From Pomacea canaliculata (Eukaryota > Mollusca > Gastropoda > Architaenioglossa > Ampullariidae): a stretch of DNA of 64,000 nt. The DNA lies in assembly GCF_003073045.1 (NCBI RefSeq), contig NC_037601.1, positions 11,891,807 to 11,955,806 on the forward strand, given 5' to 3'. Positions 23,600 through 35,700 of the stretch are shown piece after piece (within the stretch, counting starts at the first letter, position 1; each line of letters opens with the position of its first letter). The translations under genes were made by a program, and so were the position numbers. Below the pieces are notes generated by a model. It was not told the origin of the DNA. It was given only the letters and a program-made list of their open reading frames with translations, and searched no databases.

Positions 23600-24389
23600 A
23601 CATGAGGCTTTTGAAGTTCATTTTATCAAAAATTGATTGATTACAAAGAGCGCATTGTATATAGTGCATTGTGAAGAGTACATATCTGGCCAGTGGAAAA
23701 CCTGGCAAAAACTCATTTTCTTCTAATTAAAGATAACAACAAACAGAGATTATATACTATAGTTTATTACAAATCTCTCGATACAAAGATCACACTGTGC
23801 TGATTCATCCAGCTGACAAATGAGCAGAATATTTTGTTTGCTGTTATTTTTACTAATGAAATAGCAACACAGAAACCTAAATTGACTGATTTGATATCTG
23901 TACCAAGTACACGAATTAAATTGTCGTTATCACCAGCAGTGACCATTACCAAAAAGTGTGTATAATGTATGCCATATTAACGATCTATGTGCTTAAAACA
24001 AAGGTTTACAAAAGTGAAAACCCAACAGAACAATAGCCTAAATTGTGAACATCAAGACAACAAAGATACATTTCTAATGGACTTCTGAACACAGTCCTGA
24101 TAATAGGGATCATCCACGTCCTTTTTCTTTTTTTTTTTTGCAACATTTTTTTTTTCAAAATTGATTTCTAGCGTCGATACATCTCCTTTCAACTTACATT
24201 GTTTTCTATACACTACTTCTAAAAAGAAATGTGTATTGAACTCTAACATTACAAGCATGTTGGGCAAAGTACGCGTATTCTATATGCGCACAACATTAAA
24301 TGGACGAGCTTGAGCTTTAGCGCCAAGCATGAGACCACTGTGTGACTTGTCTCACCTTTAAAACAGTTGAACAAGAAAAGTCAGAGTCG
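23600..24389. repeat. Receptor 3'-flank block, copy 3
   Basis: attacaaagagcgcattgta (about 23641) and gtgaacatcaagacaacaaa (about 24044), in the same order as at 15.9-16.2 kb. Directly adjoins the stop codon side of receptor 4, as copy 1 of the block does for receptor 1. Confidence 0.65.
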
Positions 24390-26407
24390 TTAAGGAATTT
24401 CAGATATTATTGGCCAGAGAGAATCGATAAGAAGATAAGACAGGAAAATTGAGTTCACGCACACAGCTACGACAAAACAAGCATAGTCTAGCTGTTGGGA
24501 GGAAAAGGTAAACGTCCCAGTCAAACCTTCGGCAAAAGCAGCCTCCACCTTATCCTCGTCTTCTTCCATTTCTTGTTTTCCTTCCGTCTTACAACCATCT
24601 TGAATGTTGTTCGTGGAAGACTCGATTGGATGAGTACGGTTGTTCCCCATGTTGACTGGTTTTGAAGAGAAGGAATTTGAGTTGCGCAGCTTCTCTTCTT
24701 GGTGGAAACGTCTCAGGATGAAGATGGTGGCCAGAAGGATGAGCATGCCCTCAATAGCAACCCCGAGGAGCAGTTTCATGACGTTAGGGACATTCTCAAG
24801 GCCACGTGGCATGACATCTGTGAAAAAACTGAGTCCCGGGCCAGAGTTAATAGTTTGTCTAGCATACAGCTTTTTATTCCACATTAAAAACGTACATGAC
24901 ACTGTATTGCAAGGAATTGCTGTGCGTGCGCATGGATTCATATTGATTTTTAGTATGTATGACAGTACATAGACAAAAGTCTGTTTCTATCTTTGTTGTT
25001 TTGTATGTATGTTTGTCTGTATGTGTATGTATGGACATTCCGTATGTTGTGGTGAGGAGTGCTCATGGGTTTCTGAGTTGAATATTTGCCAGCTGAGTTA
25101 GCATCAGGTAAGATCTCCAGACGTTGGTACCTGGTGCAGGCATGTCATATAAAACTTTATTTTTTTCTTTGTACGACGTTAGATAATGTAAGCTTTAAAT
25201 ATATATATATTTCAAAACATCTTATTCAGAATTCTCTTTCTCCCTCAACATATATATGTATATACATGTATCAGCAGAAGTCTTATCAAGAGGACCAAAC
25301 CCTCCCCACAACACACACACACAGAGTTATCTTCTTGACCAAAAATGTAGCAATTTGATAAGACAAATACCTAGAGCAATTTTAAATTTCATTTTTTTTT
25401 ATTATATTATAATTGATAAAAGAAATAAAAATGACCATTTTAAAGAAAGGTTATTTTAATGCCTACCTGATATAAACAGAGGTTGAGACAAACATGGAGA
25501 CGAAGAAGGACATCTTTTCTCCTGACTCGGGTGGTACGAGAAAAACCAGAGTGTTAAGGCAGGAGATAATAACCATCGGTACCACTAGACAAACTGTGTA
25601 GAAAATCGTTTTTCTCTTCACGTGCAAAGTGATGACGGCAATGGCAATTTTGTGCAGCTCCTGAATCTTGGCGTTGACCTTAACCAAAGTCCAGGTGGTG
25701 CTGAGATCGCTCAGCTTGAGAATCTGCTGCGTGTCGTTGTTCTCCTCCACAAGCCAGCGGACATAGGGGGAGAAGACAGCAAAGACGAAGTGGCACGACT
25801 GTTGGTCATAAGGATAACGTGTCAGGTCCATAGTGCAAACTGTTTCCGTGAACATCGGCATAAACAATGTCACGAGACCGTTGTTATCAACATGCAGGCC
25901 TTTGCCGAACGTCTCCACTGCATCCACCAAATCCACGGAGTTGAGAAGCAAAACTCTGGGCACCCACACGACGCTAGAGGGAAACTCCAAGGACGTGATG
26001 TTGAGGTGTTCCGAGGCGTTCCATGACAGAGCCGGGTTTAGCCAAGACAACTTGAGGAACATAGCGGTCTTGACGGTCTGGAGCATTTCATCTGTGCCAA
26101 AGAGGGAGAGGACGGAGTACTCGAGACGAAGGTGAATTGTGCTACCCCCGGCTGCATCCTGAGCTATTGGCGCCACCTTCTGAGAGACAATGGGGCGGCT
26201 TTGTATGGAAGCAGCCAACCTCGCCATCTCTGCCACTAGATGACCGTTCAAATCAGGGTTGTCGAAGCCATCGGTGAAGTCTGATGTCGCCATTCCATTT
26301 TCACTCTCTGCAAACTCGGTGGTTTCGTTAACGTTTGCAAACACTTGGCTAAGCATAATCTGACAGAAAACCCAGACAACCAACGATTTGTCTTCACATA
26401 TTTTCAT
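24390..26407 (-). CDS. Nicotinic-receptor-like Cys-loop channel subunit, copy 4
   Basis: Exons 25467-26407 and 24390-24828, 459 residues, same intron position in M2. The first ~17 residues (MKICEDKSLVVWVFCQ) differ from copies 1 and 3, but from LSQVFANV onward it follows copy 3 almost residue for residue. Cys-loop CTMDLTRYPYDQQSC, M1-M2 linker PPESGEKMSF, exon 2 start SFFTDVMPRGLENV. Glu -1' and Asp 20' of M2 are kept. Loop C has no vicinal cysteines. M4 ends LLIDSLWPIISEIP, a little longer than in copy 3. A signal peptide is plausible but less clean than in the others because of the charged CEDKS start. Confidence 0.9.
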
Positions 26408-26680
26408 TTTTTTTATTAAAAAAATTCCTCAGTTGCAGCATATATGTCTTACATCACGATGCTATAGTAACAGGTTCTGTCTCCTGGATTATACTTCTGA
26501 TGGTGCTGATCTTTTAAAGAGAACTGCATCAGGAGCGTGTTATACTATACCTAGACTCCCTCATCGAGCCAAGGCTGAGTAAGCATACAATAAAACTATT
26601 TCACAGAATTTACACAGCTCTAATTAGTTTGCTGCTTCGGTCGTTCGTGTTTGCTTAAGCTACAGTTGAACTTGACAATT
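26408..26680 (-). promoter_or_regulatory. Upstream region of receptor 4
   Basis: A diverged form of the receptor 1/3 upstream block (tctcctggattatacttctg, then tggtgctgatctttt and ttcggtcgttcgtgtttgct). The AT-rich tandem array of copies 1 and 3 is absent. Confidence 0.45.
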
Positions 26681-26769
26681 TATTAGAACTTTGTATAAGA
26701 CCAAAGAGATTGTCTTTAGTTTCCGTCGGCATTATTCATCTAGTTTCATGATGAGGTGGAAATTGTCAA

Positions 26770-27370
26770 TACATCTTCGACAGGAAAGTAGGCTGGGATA
26801 CCAACACTCAGGCTGTCATTAAGAAGGCTCAACAGCGCATCTTCCTTCTCAGTAAGCCGAAGTCTTTCACTGTCTCCCAGAGATTTCTTTAGCTATTTCA
26901 CAGGTCTCATACGGAGAGTGTGCTGTCCTCGCTTATCTGTTTACAGAAAATTACCGCGAAGGACAAGAGCGACTTAAATTGTGTTGTATACACCTGTTCA
27001 AAGTTACTGGGACAATCCAGGGTGGCCTTCAAACTGTTTAACAGGTACTACTAAAAGTGTCTACAATTCTATGCGATGACAGGCATGACCTGTCGAGAGA
27101 GTTTCATCAGCTTCCATCAGACTGAAGATTCTGTGTACTTGCATGCAGGACCAGCACATTGAGGATGTCCTTTCTTGTTTCAGCCGTGCGACTTCTGAAC
27201 GCTTCTGTGCAAATGAATAATTATGTAGGCCTGAACCACGATTGTAAGAGTCTATTTGGAGCGAATATGAACGTATCACAAACGAGAGAAAGCTAGAAAC
27301 GGTCGCAAAAACAAGCGGCGGACACAACATTCTTTATCCCAGAGGGCAGTTACATGCAGTTCTATATGGA
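26770..27370 (+). mobile_element. LINE 3' part (CR1/Rex-like), degenerate
   Basis: Frames read WDTNTQAVIKKAQQRIFLL then SKPKSFTVSQRFL, the usual text after the reverse-transcriptase domain of these LINEs. A C-terminal piece (DDRHDLSREFHQLPSD) follows. It ends near a tttatcccagagggcagtt stretch typical of their 3' UTRs. Stops and frame shifts are present. Confidence 0.7.
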
Positions 27371-27679
27371 AGCACATGAACAAATCATCATTACCACAAT
27401 TTCTCAAATCCACAGCTTTGAAAAAAATATAGTCAGAAAAATAATTTCCTGAAAAGGATTACTAAAGATGTATTGTATTTGAATATATATTTCTAATATA
27501 TGTCAAAAGTTTCCTAATTATCTAGAGATTTCAGAAAATTTTGAAAATGCTGTACAAACAGCGTCTTCGCTGTTGTGACCGGACCCTTTTCCTAACTGTC
27601 CACTTGCCTCTTCCCTAATTCTTCTTCTAATGAAAAAAGTAATTTGATGCTGTGCTCAAGTCTGCCAACATGGTGTGAG

Positions 27680-28160
27680 TGTGCTGAGAGCTCGGTTCTG
27701 TCCTTACCATACCTTGGTGGGAGTTCGATTCTTGAGGAGAGGTCCTATCTTGCTACACAGGCAAATTAGTGTCGACTGTCTATCAGAAGAGAATGTCCAC
27801 AGATCAGGCGGGTTAATGCGTTTTATCGTGCTTGCTGTCCATTTTAAAGTGATTTCCATCTGCATTTCTGCCAGACTTCACGATATTAGAATTGTCAGGC
27901 CTCATAATATTTTAATTGTCTTTATGTCAAATTTTCAGCTTCCAACTAAATAGATGAAGAAGTTGATGAATTCTATTGTTGGCTAGTCAACATGAAAAAG
28001 GTCATACTAAAGGACTTCTTATTGTTATTTAGTGCTTACAATGCCAAGATCACCTCAAATGTTTACGAAAAGGGAGGGACAGAAGTAAAATCTGGCCCCA
28101 AGAACGTGCATAGAGCCATTACTGAGGAAGTACTCAGACGCCTACCTCCTTAAAAGACCC
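27680..28160 (+). mobile_element. Receptor-unit block remnant merging into a LINE endonuclease fragment
   Basis: 27765-27820 is a weak third copy of the block seen at 15.2 and 21.7 kb (gcaaattagtgtcgactgtc, cagatcaggcgggttaatg). From about 27840 the frames read VDEFYCWLVNMKKVILKDF and SAYNAKIT, a decayed endonuclease stretch of the same LINE family as in the receptor 1 intron. Confidence 0.5.
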
Positions 28161-29762
28161 TGCATACCCAGATGGATTTGTCAGTACAACCTTTGTCTAA
28201 AACTCGCTTGAATAATACCCAAATTCAACAAAGGATCAACATATATGTATGTATACACTCTGCTGGGCAAAGTGAGAAGGAAGGGTTAATAAGGAAGGTG
28301 AATCATTTGTGGTCTTGCTTACTTGCTTACTTTACAATGCTTGAAATCAAAGTCCTTGCCAGGGATTTCAGAGAAAAATGAAAGATGATGTGAATAGCTG
28401 ACATTACTTTTCATGACTAGAATAAACAGAAAAACCAAATTCCCAGCGTAGCGAATTTTTTGCTTATTTTTTAAAACACATTAAGACAGCTTTACAGCAA
28501 TACTGCATATAATAGTTTAAATACCTAATGAGCATGAAATTTTAAGGTTTTTCATCTGATTATAACCATGTGATACTTTTCATCATAATATTACTCGAAC
28601 AAAGGAAAAACAACCCTAGTTGGAATGAGTAGTGTATTAAAAAAAATGGACGGAATACTGTACATGGATCTAAGGATCACTTCATGTTTCAGTGTCTATG
28701 TTCAGTATCACTGACACAAAACACCCTCTTTTGGAAAGCAACAAATGACAGCAGATCCTATCACATCATAAAATATTTCTTCAACATTTATATATTTATA
28801 TATGATATGGTACTGCATCTAATCTTGCATATTATCCAAAATTATATAATAATATTTATATTATATAAGGACATGAATAAACAATCAGAAGAGGCCAGAT
28901 TTGTCAGCGGTGGGGTCTATCCATCTGTTCCCCTTTACGACCAGCACAGCTGGATCAGCATAACTACACATCAGCTGGTACAAATTAAGAGATGTATATA
29001 TGTGTATTACTCAAAATGCAATCTTTTAAGATCTTTCCTATCTTCACCCAAAAATTACATACATAACTAAAATATGATATAAACTAATATTAGGGTAAAG
29101 TGTGTTCTGCTAAAATGACTTTTACATATTCCATATTTTTTTAAAATTTTAACTTCATATCCATTTCATGTTTTTAAGTGATGCAGTTAAATAAGATCTT
29201 AATGGTGTGGCAATAAAAATACAATAGCTTTCATTTGACACCACTTTTTTTGGTGCTTAGTTTAATACTTCATATCTACCTTTCTACATCATGTTCCTTC
29301 TTCTTGTTCTTTTTTCCCTTAACATTTACAAAGGTTTCTATGTTAATTGTATAGGTCATGGTCTGAAAAAAAAAAATCAGATTAGAAACACCTAGCCTTT
29401 GACTATGGACTATCAAGAGTTATCACAACTTGAGTTCCTGAACACATGACATGAGAGCAATTTGCTCATATTTTGTGCCAAATATAAAAATGAGACACGG
29501 CAGAATAAATAAACAGGTAATAAATATTCCTCTATATGAATATATCAGAACTGCTCCAAATTCTGTACAAATCTTTCAGTCATCCATTGGGAATCTGCTC
29601 CTATTTAAATGGAAAGGCACCTCATAAATACCATATTTCTCTCATCTTTAAAGAAGAGAGTAACAATCCACAAATTTATTGTGCCTTACAAGTCTTTGGT
29701 TCTAGCCACCACCACTGCCTCAGATGTAAGAGAGAACTGCGATGTCTGTGTAAATCTGAAAT
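28161..29762. other. Region 3' of the large helical-repeat gene
   Basis: AT-rich. It must contain the 3' UTR of the minus-strand gene that ends at 29763. No other gene was recognised. Confidence 0.4.
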
Positions 29763-32700
29763 CTAGCCTTTGCATTTATTTTTGTTAACAGTCATCAAAT
29801 CCTGCAGCAGACTGCTCTCTTTCTGTGTCATTTTTTCTCTTTCTGCTTCCAAAATCTTTTCAACCGCTGTGAGGAAAGAAAATGTATCATATAAGTAGTA
29901 AATCTTTAATATATTTTAAACAATAATTTTGACATGATACAGTGAAAAAATTTATGAAATCGTTTACTTTACTCCATTATACTTTTCCATAAGCATAAGA
30001 AAAGATTTTATTCAAGCATACTTATTTGGAAACATTTGACAAAGAGGACCTTAAAATATAAAAATCAGGTAACAGTTAACCTTTCTTCCTCTGTGTTTTA
30101 ACACCTCATCTTTTGAGATTCAGTGCATCAGAGTTAACTTCTCTATTTTGCTACGAAATGTCTCACCTTGTCCATACATAGTTCTCAGGTGTAGCAAGAA
30201 ATCTCGGAATAATGTTTGGAGAGCCGAGTTTTTCTGCTCAGCCTCCTCTTCACTCCAGCTATCCCAGTCACTGCCATCTTCTTCAGACTCATCGCTGTTC
30301 TCAGCATCCTCACATCTGTCAGACTCCTTGTGGATCTCAAGGCTACTGCTAGTGGTACTAAGAGTTCGTCTTCGCCAAGCATGCAGATGTGACCATGACC
30401 CAAGGCTCCTCGCACTTGTGTTGAGGCTATCACCACAGTCATCTAAGGATTTGAGAAGCATATATCAGCCCTGTTCTATTTAAGTTCCTTCGAAAGTTTC
30501 TGAGACAGTGAAGTTAATGATTACATTATCTTTCTTACCTTTTTCTCTTGGCATATTGGTGTCATAATTTTCACTGGCAAAAGAGGGCTCCCCAGAGCTA
30601 GTGATATATGCAGGGATGTACCAGTGAAGGTCCACATCCAAGACAGTGTTTCTATCAGTCATGTCATCGGCCAAAAGCTGACCCTAAAAAAGACCAGACC
30701 TGCCGTTTCAAATTCTCTCAGTGTTCTGGCAGTGTTGTTAACATGAGATTCAAAATAATAATGAACATTTATAGAGTGCTTTTCCAACAATTCTCTCAAA
30801 GCACTGTACAGAAATTATACACAGAAGTAAACTAAATCGCCAACAACCATACAGTCATATTCTCATATAACAGACAGGTTGATGAGAATTTAAAGTTAGG
30901 CTAAGTTTCAGAGAAGAGGAAACAAACGAGCAGCAAGAATTAGATCTAACATCTATGAGATGATGAGGAATGGCAGCTGTTAAAGTAAAATTGGCAACAA
31001 ACAGAAAATAAAGCAATTACAATATAATGAGTATTCTGGTATTAGCCCAAGCCAAACACTCCAACCAGAGATTAATGAGATGGTCACTTTTCCTTCAGGA
31101 ATACCATCCCTACATTAAATACACAAAGAGGACAGAAAGCATTGCAGCCGGCTACCAAAGTCGTAGTGAATGTCCGGGTCCAATTTAGAAGCTGGGTGGC
31201 GTCATGAACATGAAAATGTAATGGGAGCTGACTCTGTCATTCTTGAAAGTTGGAGTTAATTTTATTTGTTAGTATTCAATACGTTGTTGTTTCAAAGAGG
31301 AGAGTTATATACCCAGAAGGAAGATTGTTTCATTAGGTGTGGGTTTTTTTTAAAAAGATATTTCATGTAGTGGAGTTTACTGAAACAATAAACGATCTAT
31401 CTGGAAGAAATCTGGGGGGATTTCATTTTTTAGCAAGGGAGAGTGTAATGAGCTGTGGTAGGTTGTGTATTGTTTTGTGTACAAATGGTGTCTTATGTCT
31501 GATGTCTTATGTGCATCATTTGTTCCATGTCACTTGAAGCAGAAAAAGGCGTCATATATAAGAGAAAACCAGTTGCTCAAAAAATGGCCAAGTGAGTGGG
31601 AAAACAATGGTCTTCGTCTGAATGAGAAAACAAGAGAAAACAAATCATGCATGCAATCAACACAATACCTCTTACTGCAACCATTTCATCCAAAGAAGAT
31701 GATGGAGGTGTAACAGTATGGGAAGAATAGTGGTTATGAGTGAAGGAAAGGATGGATGAGAGAATGGCTTACCTCATTTAAGCGAGAGCAAATGCTCTTC
31801 AGCACCAATGGCACATGGTGTGCTGGATCAAGAAATCCACACAGCAAAAGATAAGATCCTAGCACCTTCTGAAGCAGCAGCTGGTCTAGACTCTACAACA
31901 GTCAACATTCTCGACTTTTGTTCTTTTCTTGTTCTTTATTGTCTTGATGTCCACAGTTCAAAACGAAGCATGAACACTAAAAATAAAATATAGTTGTAGG
32001 ACACTGCCTTTATATATATATTTGCTTCAAAGCATGCAGTTGTGTGTGTGTCCATGTATGCATTTGTATCCTCATATATTGTCCATAATTATGTATATTT
32101 GACAGACAAAAAAAAATACTAATATTGCATGAGTTTCAGTTCCATTCACATTGACAAATACTGCAAGAAATTTAGTTCCATTTAGCACTGACAAATATTG
32201 CATGAACTTCTGTTCCTTTTATAATTGAAAAATATTATGGTTTTTTTAGTTCCATATAGCACTGAAAAATACTGAATGAGTTTCTGTTCATAAACTTTCA
32301 AGAATAATTTTGTATGTTTGAAAAAGTATGCTCTGCTATCTGTCGGGGCATTCTGTCTCTATTGCTCTAATGGTTTTATTTGTCTTCAAACGTCTCCCAA
32401 CTGTATGAGGAATTAGTCTGACCTTCATGGCAATGCTATGTGCAAGCTCCCAAACAGTGTAGAAGATGCATCTCAGTGTCTTGCTGTCTCTTATTTCTGC
32501 TACAGCTGTTTCACCATTAGTAGCACCAGCAAAATCAATCTGAGTACAATGGCTCAGAATGTTTAAGCTGTGAAATATTCAAGTACATGTTACTAAGATT
32601 TTTATTGGATCTTTTTATTACTTTTCTCTATGCATGTTACATGTGGCAAGAACAATACAGATATGAACATAAAGGAACCATGAGACTGCTAGATGACCAA

Positions 32701-35700
32701 CTTCATAATACTCTGCTTTTCTTGAAATCAAATAGGTCATTCAAAACCCAAATAGCTAAAATGATGCTTAACAGAGAATACCCCACTAGATTTAAAGACC
32801 CTCCTACATACACATGGTGACAGACTTAGTAACTCACATGAGCAGCTGTAAACAAACATGAGAAGAACTTATGTGTGCAAGATCTATTTATCTAAGACTC
32901 GTTTATATATAGACTGACATTAAACATAAATAGTGGCCTTAACCCATTGAAAGAGCTATGGCATATGATACTGTCAATAATGATAACAATTATGACAAGC
33001 CATCCTAATTCAATATTCATATTAACAAGCAAAGTACAAACTGGATAACATACCTCTAAAAAAGCAATAAAATCGAAAAAAAAACCATAAACTTTAATAA
33101 GACTGCTAACCATACAATAAACTTAAAATATCTGAAACAAACTAATCTTTGCTAATAAAGTCTCAAAAATCGCAGATCTTGATTGTCTATGTTTAAGTAT
33201 CAATCACAATATTTTTCATCAACTAAATACAATACAAACCTTGTTAGCAGGGACCTGCAGATATTTTTGTCATCAATAAACAGGCGAACACTGTGAGCCA
33301 AAATGGGCAGGCAGATGACTTTATTGTAGACACTGACTGAGGGTAGGAACTGAGGCAACAGTCTATGAATGGCATTGAGCAGAGTTCTTTCCACCTAAAC
33401 ATCAGTGTAGACTTCCCATCAAATGATCCCGATGTGGGGGAATGCAAACATTTGTATTTTATTTTATTATGAGTAAATGTCACTATAAGTATATCAATAA
33501 CCCAATAATATTTATTGGCTTGGGTAAGTGCATCTCATAACAGGGGAGATAGGGACTTGTGCATGTGTGTATGTATATGTCTATATGCATATGTATATGT
33601 GTGTGTGTTAACCTACAGGTTAAAAACAATTATTGGTGAGTTTATCCTATTACAGTTCACCTTCATTATCCACTTTTACTATAGTTTTTACATTAAAAAC
33701 ATAGCTAGAAAGCAAAAACTGAAATACCTGTCTTGCACACTGGACCTTGCTCTCTGGTCGTACCAAGCAGCAACTGCATAACCATTCAAAACAAAAACTG
33801 CCTTTATGCCTTGAGAAAAACTATTTATTTAACCCAGGACCAATCTATTGCTGTTTTATAACCTCTAAAATGACCTGTTCAATTACAGTTTAGTCCCATA
33901 TTAAACACAATGTTTAATCCAATCCATCTTTATCTAAAAAAACTGGCTGGCTATGAAAATAATATGCTGCTATCAATAAGTGTACGGCTCAAGGTGGAGA
34001 ATGCCATCCTTTTTACAGCTGAAGAACTGCACAGCAGTTAATCCTTCACAATACTGCAATTCGGCTGCATATAACATTCACCTTAGAAATCCTTCGCTGG
34101 GTGATGAGAATTTTGTACCTGAAGAAGAAAAAACCAGCATCGTTACGGCACTTGGGTGTGCAAAAGCAAACAGACTCTTCCACATGTGCAGAGCAGCTTC
34201 GGAGAGTTCCATTTTCTGCAATGCAATGTTCAAAACTGATTACCAACATACAGCTAAAAAACAAGTTTCTTAAGACTTTTTGGTCACCCACAAATACTGC
34301 ATCCCAGCATGCAAATTACAAATTATGTAATATACAGAGATAGCAATAAAGAATTTAAATTAAAACATTAATACGAAGTGTACATGGAGATAAAAGCAGT
34401 GTCTGGAGAGTGAAAGGAAATAGTTACCGATCGTAATCACATTGCACAGCAAAGACTGTACAACGATGTTGATTAAAAGGGAAAATGCTTAGACCACATG
34501 AGGGTCATTATTGAGGTTGGGAATCTACAAGTAACCTTTAGAAAGAGCAGGTAATAGATTATAAAAGAGAATTTTCCACACAATATAAGGTGGAATAACT
34601 TCTGATAGTTAATTACATCAGGAGAGCAAATTTGCATCTTTTAATAATTAGTTAAATTTTGTTACACTTCCATCTGAATAGTGATAAAACTTCAGGATGA
34701 AATATTTTTAACTCTTCCGAGTAAGGATTAAGTCTTCTGAAGGAAAAAAGCTCTCCAAATTTCTTGGTCTGTACCACTTGCATGACAAATAACAAATTTT
34801 TATTTACAAGGGTAACAGAATAAGAAAAAGTTTTGCTTTTTTACATATAGCCCTTGATCTAAGTAGAAGAAACCGAACACTACATTATTACAAAACAAAG
34901 GCATTAAAATCACAAAAGGGAAAAATCTGGATATGTACAAAGATGGGGGTTGATGTCAGAATTGACAGGGATTTAAATGTTTTATTGATACACGAGTAAT
35001 ATGTGGTGCTGTGCATTTTGTCAATGTTAGTCATAGGTGTTTAAGTTAGGTAGGAAACGTCAGTAAGTGATCAAATGTTTTGATTTTGATGTTCTAGCAG
35101 TCTTGCTTTGAACTTGTGTAGACTAGGCTGAACTTGTATAGACTGGATTCCGTTTGTTGGTGATGTGAAGGAGGGCTGGTCCAAAGAACACTAACTGCAT
35201 ATTTCAGGCTTGTTTTAAATAAGTTGATTCTTGGTATGGGAGTATTGAGTTCAAGGCGTCCTCTTATTATTTAGGTAGAAAATAGTGTAGAAAGTCTAGG
35301 GGACATATGCCTTTTAGTATTTTTTAGACAAGTATACTTTTGTTGAATTTTGGCCTGCTTATTAGTGGCAGAACCCCTGAAAAGAGAGAAAATCAATTAG
35401 GCTGTATTTTTGGTTTGAGTAGCACTGATTTGATAGTTCTCCTTGCATAGGCTGACTAGTAAGACAACAAACTAAAACGTACCAGTGACTCCTCAAAGTC
35501 AAACAAAGTTACTGACAGAAGGGCAATCTCTGCAGCAGTCACTGAAATCTTATCAAACACAGGTCGCTCAAGGAAGCTGGCAATAAGGGGGAGATAATCC
35601 TTGATTTTCTTTCTCACACTTTCCACAAGATCTATGCGGACAGGGCTTGATGAGGTACCATCCTGAGGCAAAGTAAAGAGATATTTAGACATATATCTTT

